Shown here in pieces: positions 34,818-44,156 of a stretch of DNA of 64,000 nucleotides. Under the pieces are notes generated by a model, which was not told where the DNA came from, searched no databases, and was given only the letters and a program-made list of their open reading frames with translations. Location: assembly GCF_002128405.1 (NCBI RefSeq), contig NZ_NETJ01000002.1, positions 806,001 through 870,000 on the forward strand, in the 5' to 3' direction. The translations under genes and the position numbers were made by a program. Within the stretch, counting starts at the first letter, position 1; each line of letters opens with the position of its first letter. The DNA comes from Gottfriedia solisilvae (GTDB taxonomy: Bacteria > Bacillota > Bacilli > Bacillales > Bacillaceae_G).

Positions 34818-35675
34818 ATGGCAAGAGCATATGTATTATTAGGTTTTACATTTTTCTTAATGCAAATGCATATTACAGGTAGTATCTCAAAATATATCAA
34901 TATGAAATACTCTTATTTATCATTAACTGCTGGAATTCTCTTTGCATTTTTAACAATCATTCAAGTTATTCATACATTTAAAACATCAGACCAAGATCAC
35001 GACCATGATCATGAATGTAATCATACATGTGACCACGGACATGTTCATAAAGAGTCAAAAGGAATCAGAAAAGTTTTAAATGGTATTATATTTTTGTTTC
35101 CATTAATAACAGGGATTTTCCTGCCGATTGCAAGTTTAGATTCTACGATTGTTCAAGCAAAAGGATTCCATTTTCCAGTTTCTGAACCAGATAACAACGA
35201 CCCGTTTATGCAAAGACAATATTTAAAACCAGATTTAAGTATTTATTACGGTCAAGAAGGATACCAGAAATTAATTGATAAAGAATCTAAGGAATATATT
35301 AACAAGGATCATATTGTTTTAAATGATCAGGATTTCTTAAAAGGGATGGAAGTACTTTACGATGAGCCTGGCCATTTTATCGGCAAAAAGATCACGTTTA
35401 AAGGATTTATTTATAAGGAAAAAGGTTTAAATGAAAACCAATTATTCTTATTCCGATTTGGCATCATCCATTGTGTAGCAGATTCGGGTGTTTATGGATT
35501 GCTAATAAATTTACCTGACCATCAGTCATTTGACAATGACCAATGGGTTGAAGCGACAGGTGTCATAAAAGAAATGTACTATCAACCATTTAAAGTAAAC
35601 ATTCCGTACATTGAAGTAACTGAAACTAAAATGATTGAACCTCCTAATAATCAATATGTATACAGAAATAAATAA
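34818..35675 (+). CDS. ycgQ: TIGR03943-family putative permease subunit (YcgQ type)
   Basis: A 285-aa membrane-anchored protein. Two N-terminal helices enclose a His/Asp-rich loop at about residues 57-76 (DQDHDHDHECNHTCDHGH), a likely metal-binding segment. After a third helix comes an extracellular domain with KITFKGFIYKEK and FGIIHCVADSGVYGLLI, an OB-like fold typical of the family. The pairing with the YcgR permease 12 bp upstream suggests one complex. The AAGGGAG site precedes the ATG, and a terminator follows. Confidence 0.87.
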   Translation: MARAYVLLGFTFFLMQMHITGSISKYINMKYSYLSLTAGILFAFLTIIQVIHTFKTSDQDHDHDHECNHTCDHGHVHKESKGIRKVLNGIIFLFPLITGIFLPIASLDSTIVQAKGFHFPVSEPDNNDPFMQRQYLKPDLSIYYGQEGYQKLIDKESKEYINKDHIVLNDQDFLKGMEVLYDEPGHFIGKKITFKGFIYKEKGLNENQLFLFRFGIIHCVADSGVYGLLINLPDHQSFDNDQWVEATGVIKEMYYQPFKVNIPYIEVTETKMIEPPNNQYVYRNK

Positions 35676-35702
35676 AATGGGCATATAGCCCATTTTTTTT
35701 TG
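35674..35702 (+). terminator. Terminator of ycgR-ycgQ
   Basis: AAATGGGC-atat-AGCCCATTT followed by T's, at the ycgQ stop codon. Confidence 0.9.
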
Positions 35703-35942
35703 AAAAAATGAATTTAAAAGATATACAACTAATAAAATTTAATTTCACGTACCGAAATAAGTGTTCTTATTAATTTTATGTATCTTTTAAGGATTAGTTT
35801 TGTTCCTAAATCATCATTTAGTAATGAACATGCCTAATTTTGTGAAAAAACTTGTTCATATATAGGTATGTACACATTCATAAACGACCATCTCTACGTA
35901 TGTTAAGTATGTACAATAAAATAATTATAGAGGTGTTTTTAA

Positions 35943-36200
35943 ATGTGGGGATTTTGTGGTGGTTGTAACAGACGACGTACTGAGCCAGTAAGAGATGATA
36001 GAGAGTGGGTAACTGTACGTAAACCATGCAATAGAAATAATGACGAGGACTGTGACTGTCACAGAGACAGAGACAGAGACAGAGATCGTAATAACGCTGT
36101 ATCACCAAGCTCTTTCTGCGAACGCCAATTGCGTGCAGCTGAAAATAGTTGCATAGCAAATCCAACAACAAACTTTTCTGGTTGCAGAAGAACATTTTAG
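35943..36200 (+). CDS. Small Cys-rich, Arg-Asp-repeat protein, 85 aa
   Basis: An 85-aa highly polar protein with eight cysteines (CGGC near the N-terminus, CDC mid-protein, three more after residue 55) and an HRDRDRDRDRN run encoded by tandem AGAGAC hexamers at 36063-36086. The composition, rich in Cys, Arg and Asp, resembles small disulfide-linked spore coat or crust proteins, but I recognise no named family. GAGGTG precedes the ATG, and a terminator follows. The next gene is spoIIP, which makes a sporulation role plausible but unproven. Confidence 0.65.
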   Translation: MWGFCGGCNRRRTEPVRDDREWVTVRKPCNRNNDEDCDCHRDRDRDRDRNNAVSPSSFCERQLRAAENSCIANPTTNFSGCRRTF

Positions 36201-36251
36201 TATTTTAGTCTAGATTGTTACGGTTAAATATAATTTATGTCTTTTCCTTAA

Positions 36252-36283
36252 GAAAGGTGTCTAATAAGACACCTCTTTTTTTA
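36252..36283 (+). terminator. Terminator of the Cys-rich small gene
   Basis: AAAGGTGTCT-aata-AGACACCTcTTTTTTT. Confidence 0.88.
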
Positions 36284-36343
36284 TATAGAAATTTTCATTC
36301 TATTTAAAAGTGCTTGTACATAACATTTAGTAGAGGTGATTGA

Positions 36344-37477
36344 ATGAGACAAGCAATCTATATAAAATCTATTAATCTGAAACGAGTCACGGCAAGTGTC
36401 TTTGTTGGCATTGTCTTATTATTTTTAGTCGCAAGTCTTTTTGTTACATCAATGAAAAATACAAAATCATACTATATACATCAATGGTTTGAAAAAATGA
36501 GCTATGAAGGATTTATCAAAGCATTTGAGTATGAAAATGGTCATTTCAAATTAGGAAACGAATTATCAAAGAATGGACAACCTATCAGCAATATATTATT
36601 TTCATTCATCACAAATATCAGACTGTATGATCCAAAAAGTCTTTTAGTTCACGAAATTTCAAGTATGACTAAATTTGAAAATAATATATTAGTTGCAGGT
36701 GAGGGAACAGATTTTACGAATTTACCGATTGAATCTAGTTTAACGATTCATGAAATCAATCAGAATCCAGATGTAAAGGATCCAGTTAATGAACCGCTGA
36801 AACCAACTAAACCACCTAGTAAAACAACTGATGGAGATGTGTTCTTTATTTATCATTCACACAGCTGGGAATCGTTTCTACCGTTAATTCCTGGAGCAAA
36901 GACTCCAAACCAAGCATCATCTCCAAAAGTAAATGTAAGTTTACTAGGTGAGCGTTTGAAAAAGAATTTGGAAGCTGCTGGTATTGGTGCTGTTGATGAT
37001 AAAACAAATATCGGAAATGAATTATCAAAAAGGGATTGGACTTGGGGATCATCTTATAAAATGTCTCGACTTGTTGTACAAGAAGCAATTGCTCAAGATA
37101 AGAATTTAGATTATTTAATTGATATACACAGAGACGATCAAAGAAGAAAAGTAACAACAATTGATATTGATGGCGAAAAATACGCTAAACTCTACTTTGT
37201 TGTTGGCGTTGAAAACAAAAATTACAAAAAGAACTTAGAATTCGCCAAAGCAATTAACAATGAAATTAAGAAAGTTAATAAAGGATTAACAAGAGGGATT
37301 TATAGTAAGAACTACAAACAAGGTAATGGTGTTTATAACCAAGATTTATCTCCTAATTCATTATTAATTGAAGTAGGTGGAGTTGATAATACATTACCTG
37401 AGCTTTATCGAACTATTGATTTACTTTCGGAAATTTTGAGTGAATACTATTGGAATGCCGAAAAAGCCAATAATTAA
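36344..37477 (+). CDS. spoIIP: Stage II sporulation protein P (SpoIIP) family
   Basis: A 377-aa protein with an N-terminal membrane anchor (VTASVFVGIVLLFLVASLFV) and a C-terminal SpoIIP amidase/endopeptidase domain. Catalytic-region motifs are FIYHSHSWESFLPL, the DIHRDD zinc-site segment and LIEVGGVDNTL. SpoIIP cuts peptidoglycan during engulfment of the forespore together with SpoIID and SpoIIM. In most bacilli the main copy follows gpr; here no gpr is near, so this may be a second paralogue. TAGAGGTGATTGA precedes the ATG. Confidence 0.9.
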   Translation: MRQAIYIKSINLKRVTASVFVGIVLLFLVASLFVTSMKNTKSYYIHQWFEKMSYEGFIKAFEYENGHFKLGNELSKNGQPISNILFSFITNIRLYDPKSLLVHEISSMTKFENNILVAGEGTDFTNLPIESSLTIHEINQNPDVKDPVNEPLKPTKPPSKTTDGDVFFIYHSHSWESFLPLIPGAKTPNQASSPKVNVSLLGERLKKNLEAAGIGAVDDKTNIGNELSKRDWTWGSSYKMSRLVVQEAIAQDKNLDYLIDIHRDDQRRKVTTIDIDGEKYAKLYFVVGVENKNYKKNLEFAKAINNEIKKVNKGLTRGIYSKNYKQGNGVYNQDLSPNSLLIEVGGVDNTLPELYRTIDLLSEILSEYYWNAEKANN

Positions 37478-37526
37478 GAAAACAGCAGAGTGAAGAAAAA
37501 TACGGAAATATAAATAATGAAACCCT

Positions 37527-37568
37527 TAAAAAGGCGACTAATTAATTTTTAATTAGTTGCCTTTTTTA
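37527..37568 (+). terminator. Terminator of spoIIP
   Basis: AAGGCGACTAATTA-atttt-TAATTAGTTGCCTT followed by T's; 14-bp stem with one G-U pair. Confidence 0.93.
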
Positions 37569-37753
37569 TTTAACCCAAAATATTAATGAGTGATTCAATT
37601 AACTTACTTTTAGATTGTATCGAATAATATTATTATGTAAACTAATAACTTAAATAGATTTAATTTTTTAAATATTATTATATTAAACTTCCAATATATG
37701 TTTCTTTCTTATATGATAAATATATACAGAATTTGACAAAAGGAGACATAAAC

Positions 37754-39514
37754 ATGAGGAGTTTAAAAATCCTTATCATATTTTTGATTAGTAGTGTTTT
37801 ATTCATTTCGAATTCTGTAAATGCCGCTATAAAACAACCTAATATATTTACAGATGAGAAAGAGCAACTATCTTATTTGCAAAAAGGAAAAATTTTACCA
37901 AAGTATATAAATATAGAGGGTACCATTACGAATATTGAGTTTATAAGTTGGCTTCAATATTTTACATATGATGAGAAAAAGAATTTACGTTCAAAGTCAA
38001 TTTCAGATGATCAAAAAACGAAGTTAGTTATAAAAGAGTTAAAATTAGAAGCTATTTATCAAAAGTGGGAAAAAAGTGGAAGTTTAAAGAAACAGTTATC
38101 TTATTTTGAAATGATGTCAATTTTATATCAGTTAAATGGTTATGAAAAATTAAGTGAAACGCAATTAAATCAATTAATCGAATTAGAAAATGTAATGACA
38201 AAAGAAGAAATAAGTTATGTTACGAATAATACTAACTTGAAGAAAAAAACAGCTGCGGTTCTTTTTGCTAGATTTATCAAGCAGTTTCAAAAGAATCAGT
38301 ACAATACATCAGGTCAATCAATCACCTCAGACAGTACACTATTCCTTACCGAAGGACCATCCTCCAACTTTCAACACATCATTGAGATTCCAAAGAAAAA
38401 AAGTTATATGGTGATCACAAAAATAGGTAATGTAATTCTTGCAAAATTTAATGGGAAAATTGGTTTTTTATCAAAATCAATTACATATTCATTTGAAAAA
38501 AATGTTTATAAAACGAATGCAAATAAAGTCAATATGCGATTAGGACCTTCAACATCTCATCCAATCATAAAAGTAGTAAATCAGAATGAGCAACTTGAAG
38601 GTAGGCAATTTAACTCAGAATGGGTACAAATTACTTCTTATAATGGTAAAGCTTTTATTTCAAGTAAATATGTGAAAAAGGTAGATTCACCACAAAAAAA
38701 TAATGAAAATAAAGATGATACTGAAAATTTAGTAAAAAAAGTCTATGTATTAGCCGATAAATTAAATATCAGAGCAGAACAATCTGTATCTTCTAGTATA
38801 ATAGGCACAGTTTTAAAGGGTGAAGAACTAGAATTAATAACAAAATATACAAATTGGTCAAAAATTAAGTATAAAAAATTAGTTGGATTTGTAAGTAATG
38901 ATTACATTTCTACTAAATCGAATTCACTTGATAAAACCATTGTGATTGCAATTGATGCAGGTCATGGTGGCAAGGACCCAGGAACACATTTTAAGGAGCT
39001 TAATGAAAAGAACATTACACTAGATACTGCATTGAAAATAAGGGAATCATTTGAGTTCTCAAATGTTCAAGTAGTTCTAACGAGAGAATCAGATGTTTTC
39101 TTGGATTTAGGTGAAAGAGTTAAAATTGCTAAGCAGAATAAAGCAAGTTTATTTGTAAGCATTCACGTAAATTCAGGCAGTGGTGCAAACGGTGGCGGTT
39201 CTGAAACTTATTACTATGGTAATACCGGTAAAAATCCGTTCATAGCAGAAAGTCAGTTATTAGCAGCTTCTATTCAAAAAGAGATGCTACAGGCTTGGGA
39301 TTTATCTGACCGAGGAGTTCATCATGGTAATTTTCAAGTGATCAGAGATAATTCAATGCCAGCTGTGCTTACAGAGTTAGGTTTCATTGATTCAAAAAAA
39401 GATCAAGCGTATTTAAGCTCAAATGAACAATTAACTTTAATCGCAGAAGCAATCCATGACGGAATTGTTAACTACTTACAAAAAGAAGGATATATCTTTA
39501 AACAAAGTACTTAA
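37754..39514 (+). CDS. N-acetylmuramoyl-L-alanine amidase with SH3 domains
   Basis: A 586-aa secreted wall hydrolase. The signal peptide ends at about SVNA (residue 24). A weakly conserved helical region follows (about 25-190), possibly decayed S-layer homology repeats. Two bacterial SH3 domains come next: VNMRLGPSTSHPIIK and LNIRAEQSVSSSIIG mark their starts. The C-terminal Amidase_3 domain starts at AIDAGHGGKDPG (first zinc His). RESDVFLDLGERV, SIHVNSG (second His) and TELGFIDSKKD (catalytic Glu) complete it. It cuts the MurNAc-L-Ala bond. The ATG at 37754 follows AAAGGAGA. The chemoreceptor gene begins 81 bp after the stop with no terminator between. Confidence 0.9.
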   Translation: MRSLKILIIFLISSVLFISNSVNAAIKQPNIFTDEKEQLSYLQKGKILPKYINIEGTITNIEFISWLQYFTYDEKKNLRSKSISDDQKTKLVIKELKLEAIYQKWEKSGSLKKQLSYFEMMSILYQLNGYEKLSETQLNQLIELENVMTKEEISYVTNNTNLKKKTAAVLFARFIKQFQKNQYNTSGQSITSDSTLFLTEGPSSNFQHIIEIPKKKSYMVITKIGNVILAKFNGKIGFLSKSITYSFEKNVYKTNANKVNMRLGPSTSHPIIKVVNQNEQLEGRQFNSEWVQITSYNGKAFISSKYVKKVDSPQKNNENKDDTENLVKKVYVLADKLNIRAEQSVSSSIIGTVLKGEELELITKYTNWSKIKYKKLVGFVSNDYISTKSNSLDKTIVIAIDAGHGGKDPGTHFKELNEKNITLDTALKIRESFEFSNVQVVLTRESDVFLDLGERVKIAKQNKASLFVSIHVNSGSGANGGGSETYYYGNTGKNPFIAESQLLAASIQKEMLQAWDLSDRGVHHGNFQVIRDNSMPAVLTELGFIDSKKDQAYLSSNEQLTLIAEAIHDGIVNYLQKEGYIFKQST

Positions 39515-39595
39515 TTGATTCAAAAGGAAAATGACATAGATAAATTTACATATTATTTTTTGAAAATTAAATATATAATAAAGGGGTTTTCTGTA

Positions 39596-41593
39596 ATGAT
39601 TCGTTTTAAAAATATTCGAATAAGTGGGAAATATGGAATTGTGACGATCGGAACAATTTCTGTATTTGTTGTCTCATCAGCATTAACATTTGGGTTATTA
39701 AACTCAATACATACGGAATATAAAAATGCAAATCAAATTAATCAGCAAGCATTAATGGCTGAAAAATTATCATCAACCTTTTATAAAAAGTATGTAGCAT
39801 TATCTGCATATGCTACGTTTAAGGATCAAGCATCATTAGACAGCTATCGTGCGATTGATGAAGCGTTTTTAAAATCAATTAAAAAAGCAACTAAAACAAT
39901 CGATGATAAAGAAATCAAAAAATCTATTGGTGATGTAGTTGAATACAACACATTAATGAATGATATTTTAGAGAAGAAAATCGTACCAGCTGCTAATGAA
40001 CGTGATGATTCATATGTAAAATTGCTTGTTCAACAAGCATATGGTACACAAAAATATATTGATGGGATTTCTAGTAAAATTATCAATATTTTAGAGAAGA
40101 AAAATAGTAAAGTTGATGATAAAGTTCAAGGTGCAATTAAAACTGTTAAATCAGTTTTAGTTTTAGCTGTTCTAATTAGTGCGCTACTTTCAAGCATAGC
40201 TTTATATGTTGCTAATCGATTAATCAATGGAAAAATGAATAAGGTATTACATTCTATTAATGAAATTTCAGAAGGAAACTTAGCGGTAGAAAATGAAGTA
40301 TTCGAAGGTAAAGATGAAATTGCTTTACTATCTAGTGCAACGAATAAAGTTAAAGAAAATCTACTACGTATTGTTAAACAAATGAATAATGTTTCTACTG
40401 AAATGAACGAACGTAGTAATGAATTAACGCAATCAGCTTCAGATGTTCAAAAAGGTTCACAGCAAATTGCAGCTACAATGCAAGAATTAGCAACTGGATC
40501 TGGTATTCAGGCTGAATCTTCAAATCAAATGGCTGAAATGATGAGCGATTTCAATGATAAAATGTCTGTAGCTGGTCAAGCAGGTGAAACATTAAAAGTA
40601 GCTTCAAATGAAGTACAAGATCGTACAAGCCTTGGTTATAAGCAAATGAATGAATCATTACAACAAATGACAATCATTCATGATGTAGTAAAAGGTTCAG
40701 TTGAAAACGTAGAACAGCTAGTTTCTCATGCTAAATCAATTTCAAAAGTAATTAAAGTTATTCGTGATATTGCCGACCAAACGAATTTATTAGCTTTAAA
40801 TGCTTCAATTGAAGCTGCTAGAGCAGGCGAAGCAGGTAGAGGATTTGCGGTTGTTGCAGAAGAAGTTCGAAGATTAGCTGAAGGTGTTAAATTATCTGTT
40901 CAGGATATTACTTCAATCGTACAATCAATCCAAACAGAGGCGACTACAATGGCAACTTCTCTAAATGCAGGATTTAAGGAAGTTGAAAAAGGGACACAAT
41001 CAATCGAAGCTACAGGTGAAACGTTTAATGGTATTAATAGCCGAGTAGAAAATATGAACTTAGAAATTCAAGAGATTGCAACTACATTATTTACAATGCA
41101 AGACGGTAGCATGGAATTAATGAAATTTATTGAACAAGTTGCAGCTGTAACAGAGGAAAGCGTTGCTGGTGTCCAACAAACTGCAGCTTCAGTAGAAGAA
41201 CAAAGTGCAACAATGGATGATGTAGCATCAAGTGCAGTTCTATTAACAGAACTTGCAGGTCAATTAGATCAAGTAATCAGTCAGTTTATTATTGATGATT
41301 CTGTCGAGAAAGTAAGTGTTGGTTTTGTTTCTGAACAATTTATTGATCAAAACGAAATCATTGAACCAGCGAAAAATAATATTGTTGAGACAACAGAATT
41401 TCAGAATGAAAATACGGATGAACTTGTTAAGGAAGAAATGATTCTTGAGGATGACAACGCTGAAGTAGAAAACATGATTCTTGAAGAAGAATTTGAAGTA
41501 GAAGAAGAAGATGCTGTAGAGTCGAGCGCAGTTGAATCTATTGAAGAATTAAAAAATGAAGAAGTAGATGTAGAAGAGCTGACAAAAAAATGA
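39596..41593 (+). CDS. Methyl-accepting chemotaxis protein
   Basis: A 665-aa chemoreceptor. A first transmembrane helix (about 15-37) and a second near 207-228 bracket a ~170-residue helical sensor domain. A HAMP domain and the signalling domain follow; the hairpin tip reads [20 protein letters not shown] followed by [18 protein letters not shown]. After the signalling helices (ending about residue 575) there is an unusual ~90-residue acidic tail, rich in Glu and Asp with two copies of a MILE(E/D) motif. Ligand unknown. The ATG at 39596 follows AAAGGGG; an in-frame TTG at 39515 has no site. Confidence 0.92.
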   Translation: MIRFKNIRISGKYGIVTIGTISVFVVSSALTFGLLNSIHTEYKNANQINQQALMAEKLSSTFYKKYVALSAYATFKDQASLDSYRAIDEAFLKSIKKATKTIDDKEIKKSIGDVVEYNTLMNDILEKKIVPAANERDDSYVKLLVQQAYGTQKYIDGISSKIINILEKKNSKVDDKVQGAIKTVKSVLVLAVLISALLSSIALYVANRLINGKMNKVLHSINEISEGNLAVENEVFEGKDEIALLSSATNKVKENLLRIVKQMNNVSTEMNERSNELTQSASDVQKGSQQIAATMQELATGSGIQAESSNQMAEMMSDFNDKMSVAGQAGETLKVASNEVQDRTSLGYKQMNESLQQMTIIHDVVKGSVENVEQLVSHAKSISKVIKVIRDIADQTNLLALNASIEAARAGEAGRGFAVVAEEVRRLAEGVKLSVQDITSIVQSIQTEATTMATSLNAGFKEVEKGTQSIEATGETFNGINSRVENMNLEIQEIATTLFTMQDGSMELMKFIEQVAAVTEESVAGVQQTAASVEEQSATMDDVASSAVLLTELAGQLDQVISQFIIDDSVEKVSVGFVSEQFIDQNEIIEPAKNNIVETTEFQNENTDELVKEEMILEDDNAEVENMILEEEFEVEEEDAVESSAVESIEELKNEEVDVEELTKK

Positions 41594-41603
41594 TTAGACT
41601 AGG

Positions 41604-41640
41604 AAACTGTTTAGTAATCTAAGCAGTTTTCTTTTTTTTT
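41604..41640 (+). terminator. Terminator of chemoreceptor gene
   Basis: GAAACTG and CAGTTTTC flank a 14-nt loop, with a run of nine T after. Confidence 0.75.
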
Positions 41641-41718
41641 GTTTGGTTTTTTTAATACAAATTTTTGATTTTAGCTAATTACAATTAGAGTATAAAAAGA
41701 AAAGAATAGGTTCTGAGA

Positions 41719-41912
41719 GTGATTGGAATGAAAAGTGACAAGACTCCCTTGGGAGATGGAGGAAACTAAAGACCCCGCAGGGCAAACAAGGTAGACATGC
41801 TAAAACCACGACGTCCTATCGTAACGAATGAATGATTCACATTATGTGGACCCGAGGCTCAAGTCGTCACTCCCCATAGAAAGCGAAGTACCTGGAATGT
41901 AAATCAACATTC
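41719..41912 (+). repeat. Dispersed repeat family B, copy 1 (long, decayed)
   Basis: A non-coding ~190-bp block. It shares GATTG-x-AATGAAA, AAGACCCCGCAGG and AAAGCGA...CCTGGAA...AAATCAACA with copies at 45850 and 61433. Between the two conserved halves it carries an extra segment (CACGACGTCCTATCGTAACG and neighbours) not seen in the others. I recall closely similar blocks scattered in many Bacillaceae genomes; function unknown. Confidence 0.65.
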
Positions 41913-42097
41913 TTTTTTTAAAGAACCTTTTGTTTAATAAATTATAGAAGTTTTCTGAACGCACTGCACCCTAAATCAATCTCCATAAGAAGGAAATAGA
42001 ACATCCTTTATATTTAGAAAGTTGTAACATAACCTTATCAAAATTGTAAAGAATAGAAAGTATGTAAATCAAAAATCTATTTAGTGGAGGTCAGTAC

Positions 42098-42481
42098 ATG
42101 AAGAAAAAAATCATGATATTATTTGTTTTCTTATTATTTTCAAATTCAAAACCTACATATGCAGTGACTGCGCAAAATGAAGTTCTTGAAGATGCAGTAT
42201 TATCGATTTTATTTCCAACTATTAATAAGGAATTGTTCAAAATGTTTGGACCAGGTGAAAAATATAATTGTGCAGCAATTACAAATATCAAAAAAAAATA
42301 TAATGGTACTTATGTTTTTGGAGCAACAATTCAATTGGTGGCATATAAACCACAACAAAATCCACCCTATACTTTAGTAAAGTTCAATTTTTCAAACGAC
42401 GATGGAGTTTGGAGCATTAAATCTGTAACAAAAGAACCAATTCAAACAAAAACAACTGATTTATGTAGACCTCCTGTATAA
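42098..42481 (+). CDS. Secreted DUF3888-domain protein
   Basis: A 127-aa exported protein. A signal peptide (MKKKIMILFVFLLFSNSKPT) ends near Tyr-Ala at residues 21-22. The mature part carries LEDAVLSILFPTINKEL and ATIQLVAYKPQQNPPYTLVKF, the features I associate with DUF3888. Two Cys residues remain. Function unknown. GGAGGT precedes the ATG. It lies alone between repeat B copy 1 and a hypothetical gene. Confidence 0.65.
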   Translation: MKKKIMILFVFLLFSNSKPTYAVTAQNEVLEDAVLSILFPTINKELFKMFGPGEKYNCAAITNIKKKYNGTYVFGATIQLVAYKPQQNPPYTLVKFNFSNDDGVWSIKSVTKEPIQTKTTDLCRPPV

Positions 42482-42628
42482 TTTATAGGAAAAAAATCAT
42501 TTTTATTAAAAAAAATGACAAATATTAGTAATTTTTGTAGGTAAAAAGAATCTATTTTTTCATATTCAATGATAATTATCCAATAAAATATGATATGATA
42601 AAGAAAAAAATTAAAGGTGGCATTTTCG

Positions 42629-43399
42629 TTGGCAGGAATTGATTCGGTAAAGGAGATTATCTATATTTATGGTGATAAGCATAATCATTGCTTTATTACT
42701 TCTGGCATAAATTATAAAGAATTTGTACAAGGGCTGCCATTTCCACTTCAAAATATTCTTTTATTAAAACATGATGTACAATGGTCAGATTTTAATTTGA
42801 ATTCTTCTTTTTTTTATGTTGAAAAAGATTATATAAATCAATTTATTTTAGATCAAACCGAAAATGATGAACTCTGTTGGATCGATTTCGAGGAATTAGC
42901 AGACTTAGATGAACTTGAGCCTAAAGAAATTGCAGAACTTTTATATCTTGCTCATAAAAAAGAACCATTAAATAAGCCATTTATACCAAGATTAAATAAC
43001 TCATTTGCTTATATGAGTATAAGTGATGGTATGTATCAAAAAGTTTATTATAAACGGATGAATGATTTTATCATTATGTTGTGTAATGTTATTTCATATA
43101 AAATGTCACATCTTCAACGTAGAAGCTTAAACATTTTTCAACGTTCGAAAGCCATTACACCAATCAATCTAAAACTTATGCTAACACTATTTCCTCTTAT
43201 GGAGGATGGATTAATAATAGATATAAGTGAAAGAGTTGAAAATAGAAAGGTTATTGAAATACCTATTTTCCGCGTTGATTTTTACTCTGGTGTTGATGAA
43301 GTATTAGAAAATGTAGAAGAATATAAAGAAATAACAAATCACTTCGCAAACTTAACATACTCTAAAAAAGATGATGAGTGGAGCGTTGTTGAAGTATAA
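42629..43399 (+). CDS. Hypothetical cytoplasmic protein, 256 aa
   Basis: A soluble protein of unknown family. It contains CWIDFEELADLDELEPKEIA, a helical block, then IPRLNNSFAYMSISDGMYQKVYYK and a C-terminal PIFRVDFYSGVDEVLENVEEYK segment. No catalytic motif is recognised. I place the start at TTG 42629, eight bases after AAAGGTGG; the in-frame GTG at 42617 is part of that ribosome site. A terminator follows at once, then repeat A copy 2. Confidence 0.7.
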   Translation: MAGIDSVKEIIYIYGDKHNHCFITSGINYKEFVQGLPFPLQNILLLKHDVQWSDFNLNSSFFYVEKDYINQFILDQTENDELCWIDFEELADLDELEPKEIAELLYLAHKKEPLNKPFIPRLNNSFAYMSISDGMYQKVYYKRMNDFIIMLCNVISYKMSHLQRRSLNIFQRSKAITPINLKLMLTLFPLMEDGLIIDISERVENRKVIEIPIFRVDFYSGVDEVLENVEEYKEITNHFANLTYSKKDDEWSVVEV

Positions 43400-43427
43400 A
43401 AGAGGATTCCTCAGAATCCTTTTTTCA
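43398..43427 (+). terminator. Terminator of the 256-aa gene
   Basis: AGGATTC-ctca-GAATCCT then T6. Its left part (AAAAGAGGATTCC) is repeated exactly after the repeat element at 43585. Confidence 0.85.
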
Positions 43428-43455
43428 ATGTATAGACATATATATAAAATAGATA

Positions 43456-43586
43456 TTAAGACTGGCTGAAAACGCTTGTCTTTCGAGGCGTGAAGCTTGG
43501 TGAGGAGCGAATTTACCTTAGAGGGTAATAAGCACCGCAGACAGGCGAAACAACAAAGAAAGCGAGCGTTTGGCAGCCAGTCTTAA
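43456..43586. repeat. Dispersed repeat family A, copy 2, with terminal inverted repeats
   Basis: A 131-bp element in the opposite orientation to copy 1. Perfect 13-bp terminal inverted repeats TTAAGACTGGCTG and CAGCCAGTCTTAA are followed inward by AACGCT/AGCGTT and CTTTC/GAAAG pairing, so the whole element can form one long hairpin. The core matches copy 1 at about 85-90 % by eye. It is bracketed by two terminators sharing AAAAGAGGATTCC. No coding capacity. Confidence 0.82.
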
Positions 43587-43615
43587 AAGAGGATTCCGTG
43601 GAATCCTCTTTTTTA
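43585..43615. terminator. Bidirectional terminator beside repeat A copy 2
   Basis: AAAAGAGGATTCC-gt-GGAATCCTCTTTTTT. It serves the minus-strand membrane protein gene, whose stop codon is at 43618. Confidence 0.9.
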
Positions 43616-43617
43616 TG

Positions 43618-43974
43618 CTATAAAATTGCACTTAAGACAAAGAGTAAATTGTAAAAAATGGATACGACCACTGAAAAGAGACCAAATCCAATTGCAGTAT
43701 AACCTAAGGTTGAGTGACCTTTTGTAACAGTATAAATTCCGAGAACAATACCGATTAAACCAAATAATACAGGCATTAAAAATAATGAAAATAGTGAAAA
43801 AAATAGAGCGGTATATCCAATAACTAATTTCCAAAGATACGTTTTTGATTCAGAATCTGTATCACTATAGTAAATATTCCTAGTAGGATAGAATTCTGTA
43901 CTGTATTCTTCATTATGATCATCTGAAAATGTATGATTTCGTTTATTCAATTTATTTTTTTTATGACGATACAT
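43618..43974 (-). CDS. Small membrane protein (DUF4190-like), 118 aa
   Basis: A basic, polar N-terminal ~45 residues are followed by three hydrophobic segments separated by a Gly-rich turn (GLIGIVLGIYTVTKG). The pattern of paired helices around G-x-hydrophobic-G-I resembles DUF4190-type small membrane proteins, but the match is by eye. Function unknown. AAGGGAGTGG precedes the ATG. It is convergent with the 256-aa gene across repeat A. Confidence 0.6.
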   Translation of the reverse strand: MYRHKKNKLNKRNHTFSDDHNEEYSTEFYPTRNIYYSDTDSESKTYLWKLVIGYTALFFSLFSLFLMPVLFGLIGIVLGIYTVTKGHSTLGYTAIGFGLFSVVVSIFYNLLFVLSAIL

Positions 43975-44112
43975 AATTCCACTCCCTTCTTTTATGCCTT
44001 ACATTTAGTATGCATCTAAGCGGGTCTTTGATAAGTAGAAAGAATTACTAATTCAAACATCAAACGCTATTTTTAAATGGATGATTGATAAAATGAAAAA
44101 AGTGTCAAATCA

Positions 44113-44121
44113 TGCTATAAT
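44113..44121 (+). promoter_or_regulatory. Extended -10 promoter of fhs
   Basis: TGCTATAAT is a perfect -10 with a TGn extension and only a weak -35. Predicted start near 44128 gives a ~30-nt leader to the fhs ATG. Confidence 0.5.
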
Positions 44122-44156
44122 TTGGATATAGAAGAAGAGTTAATGGAGATGATTTA

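Noticed and set aside
36063-36086. CRISPR-like tandem repeat
   Set aside because: The repeat unit is six bases without spacers and lies inside a coding frame; no CRISPR array or cas gene is seen in the window.
35878-36195. 105-codon minus-strand open frame over the Cys-rich small gene
   Set aside because: It is antisense to a gene with a good ribosome site; its leucine/cysteine-rich product is a by-product of the CAGAGA repeats and has no ribosome site.
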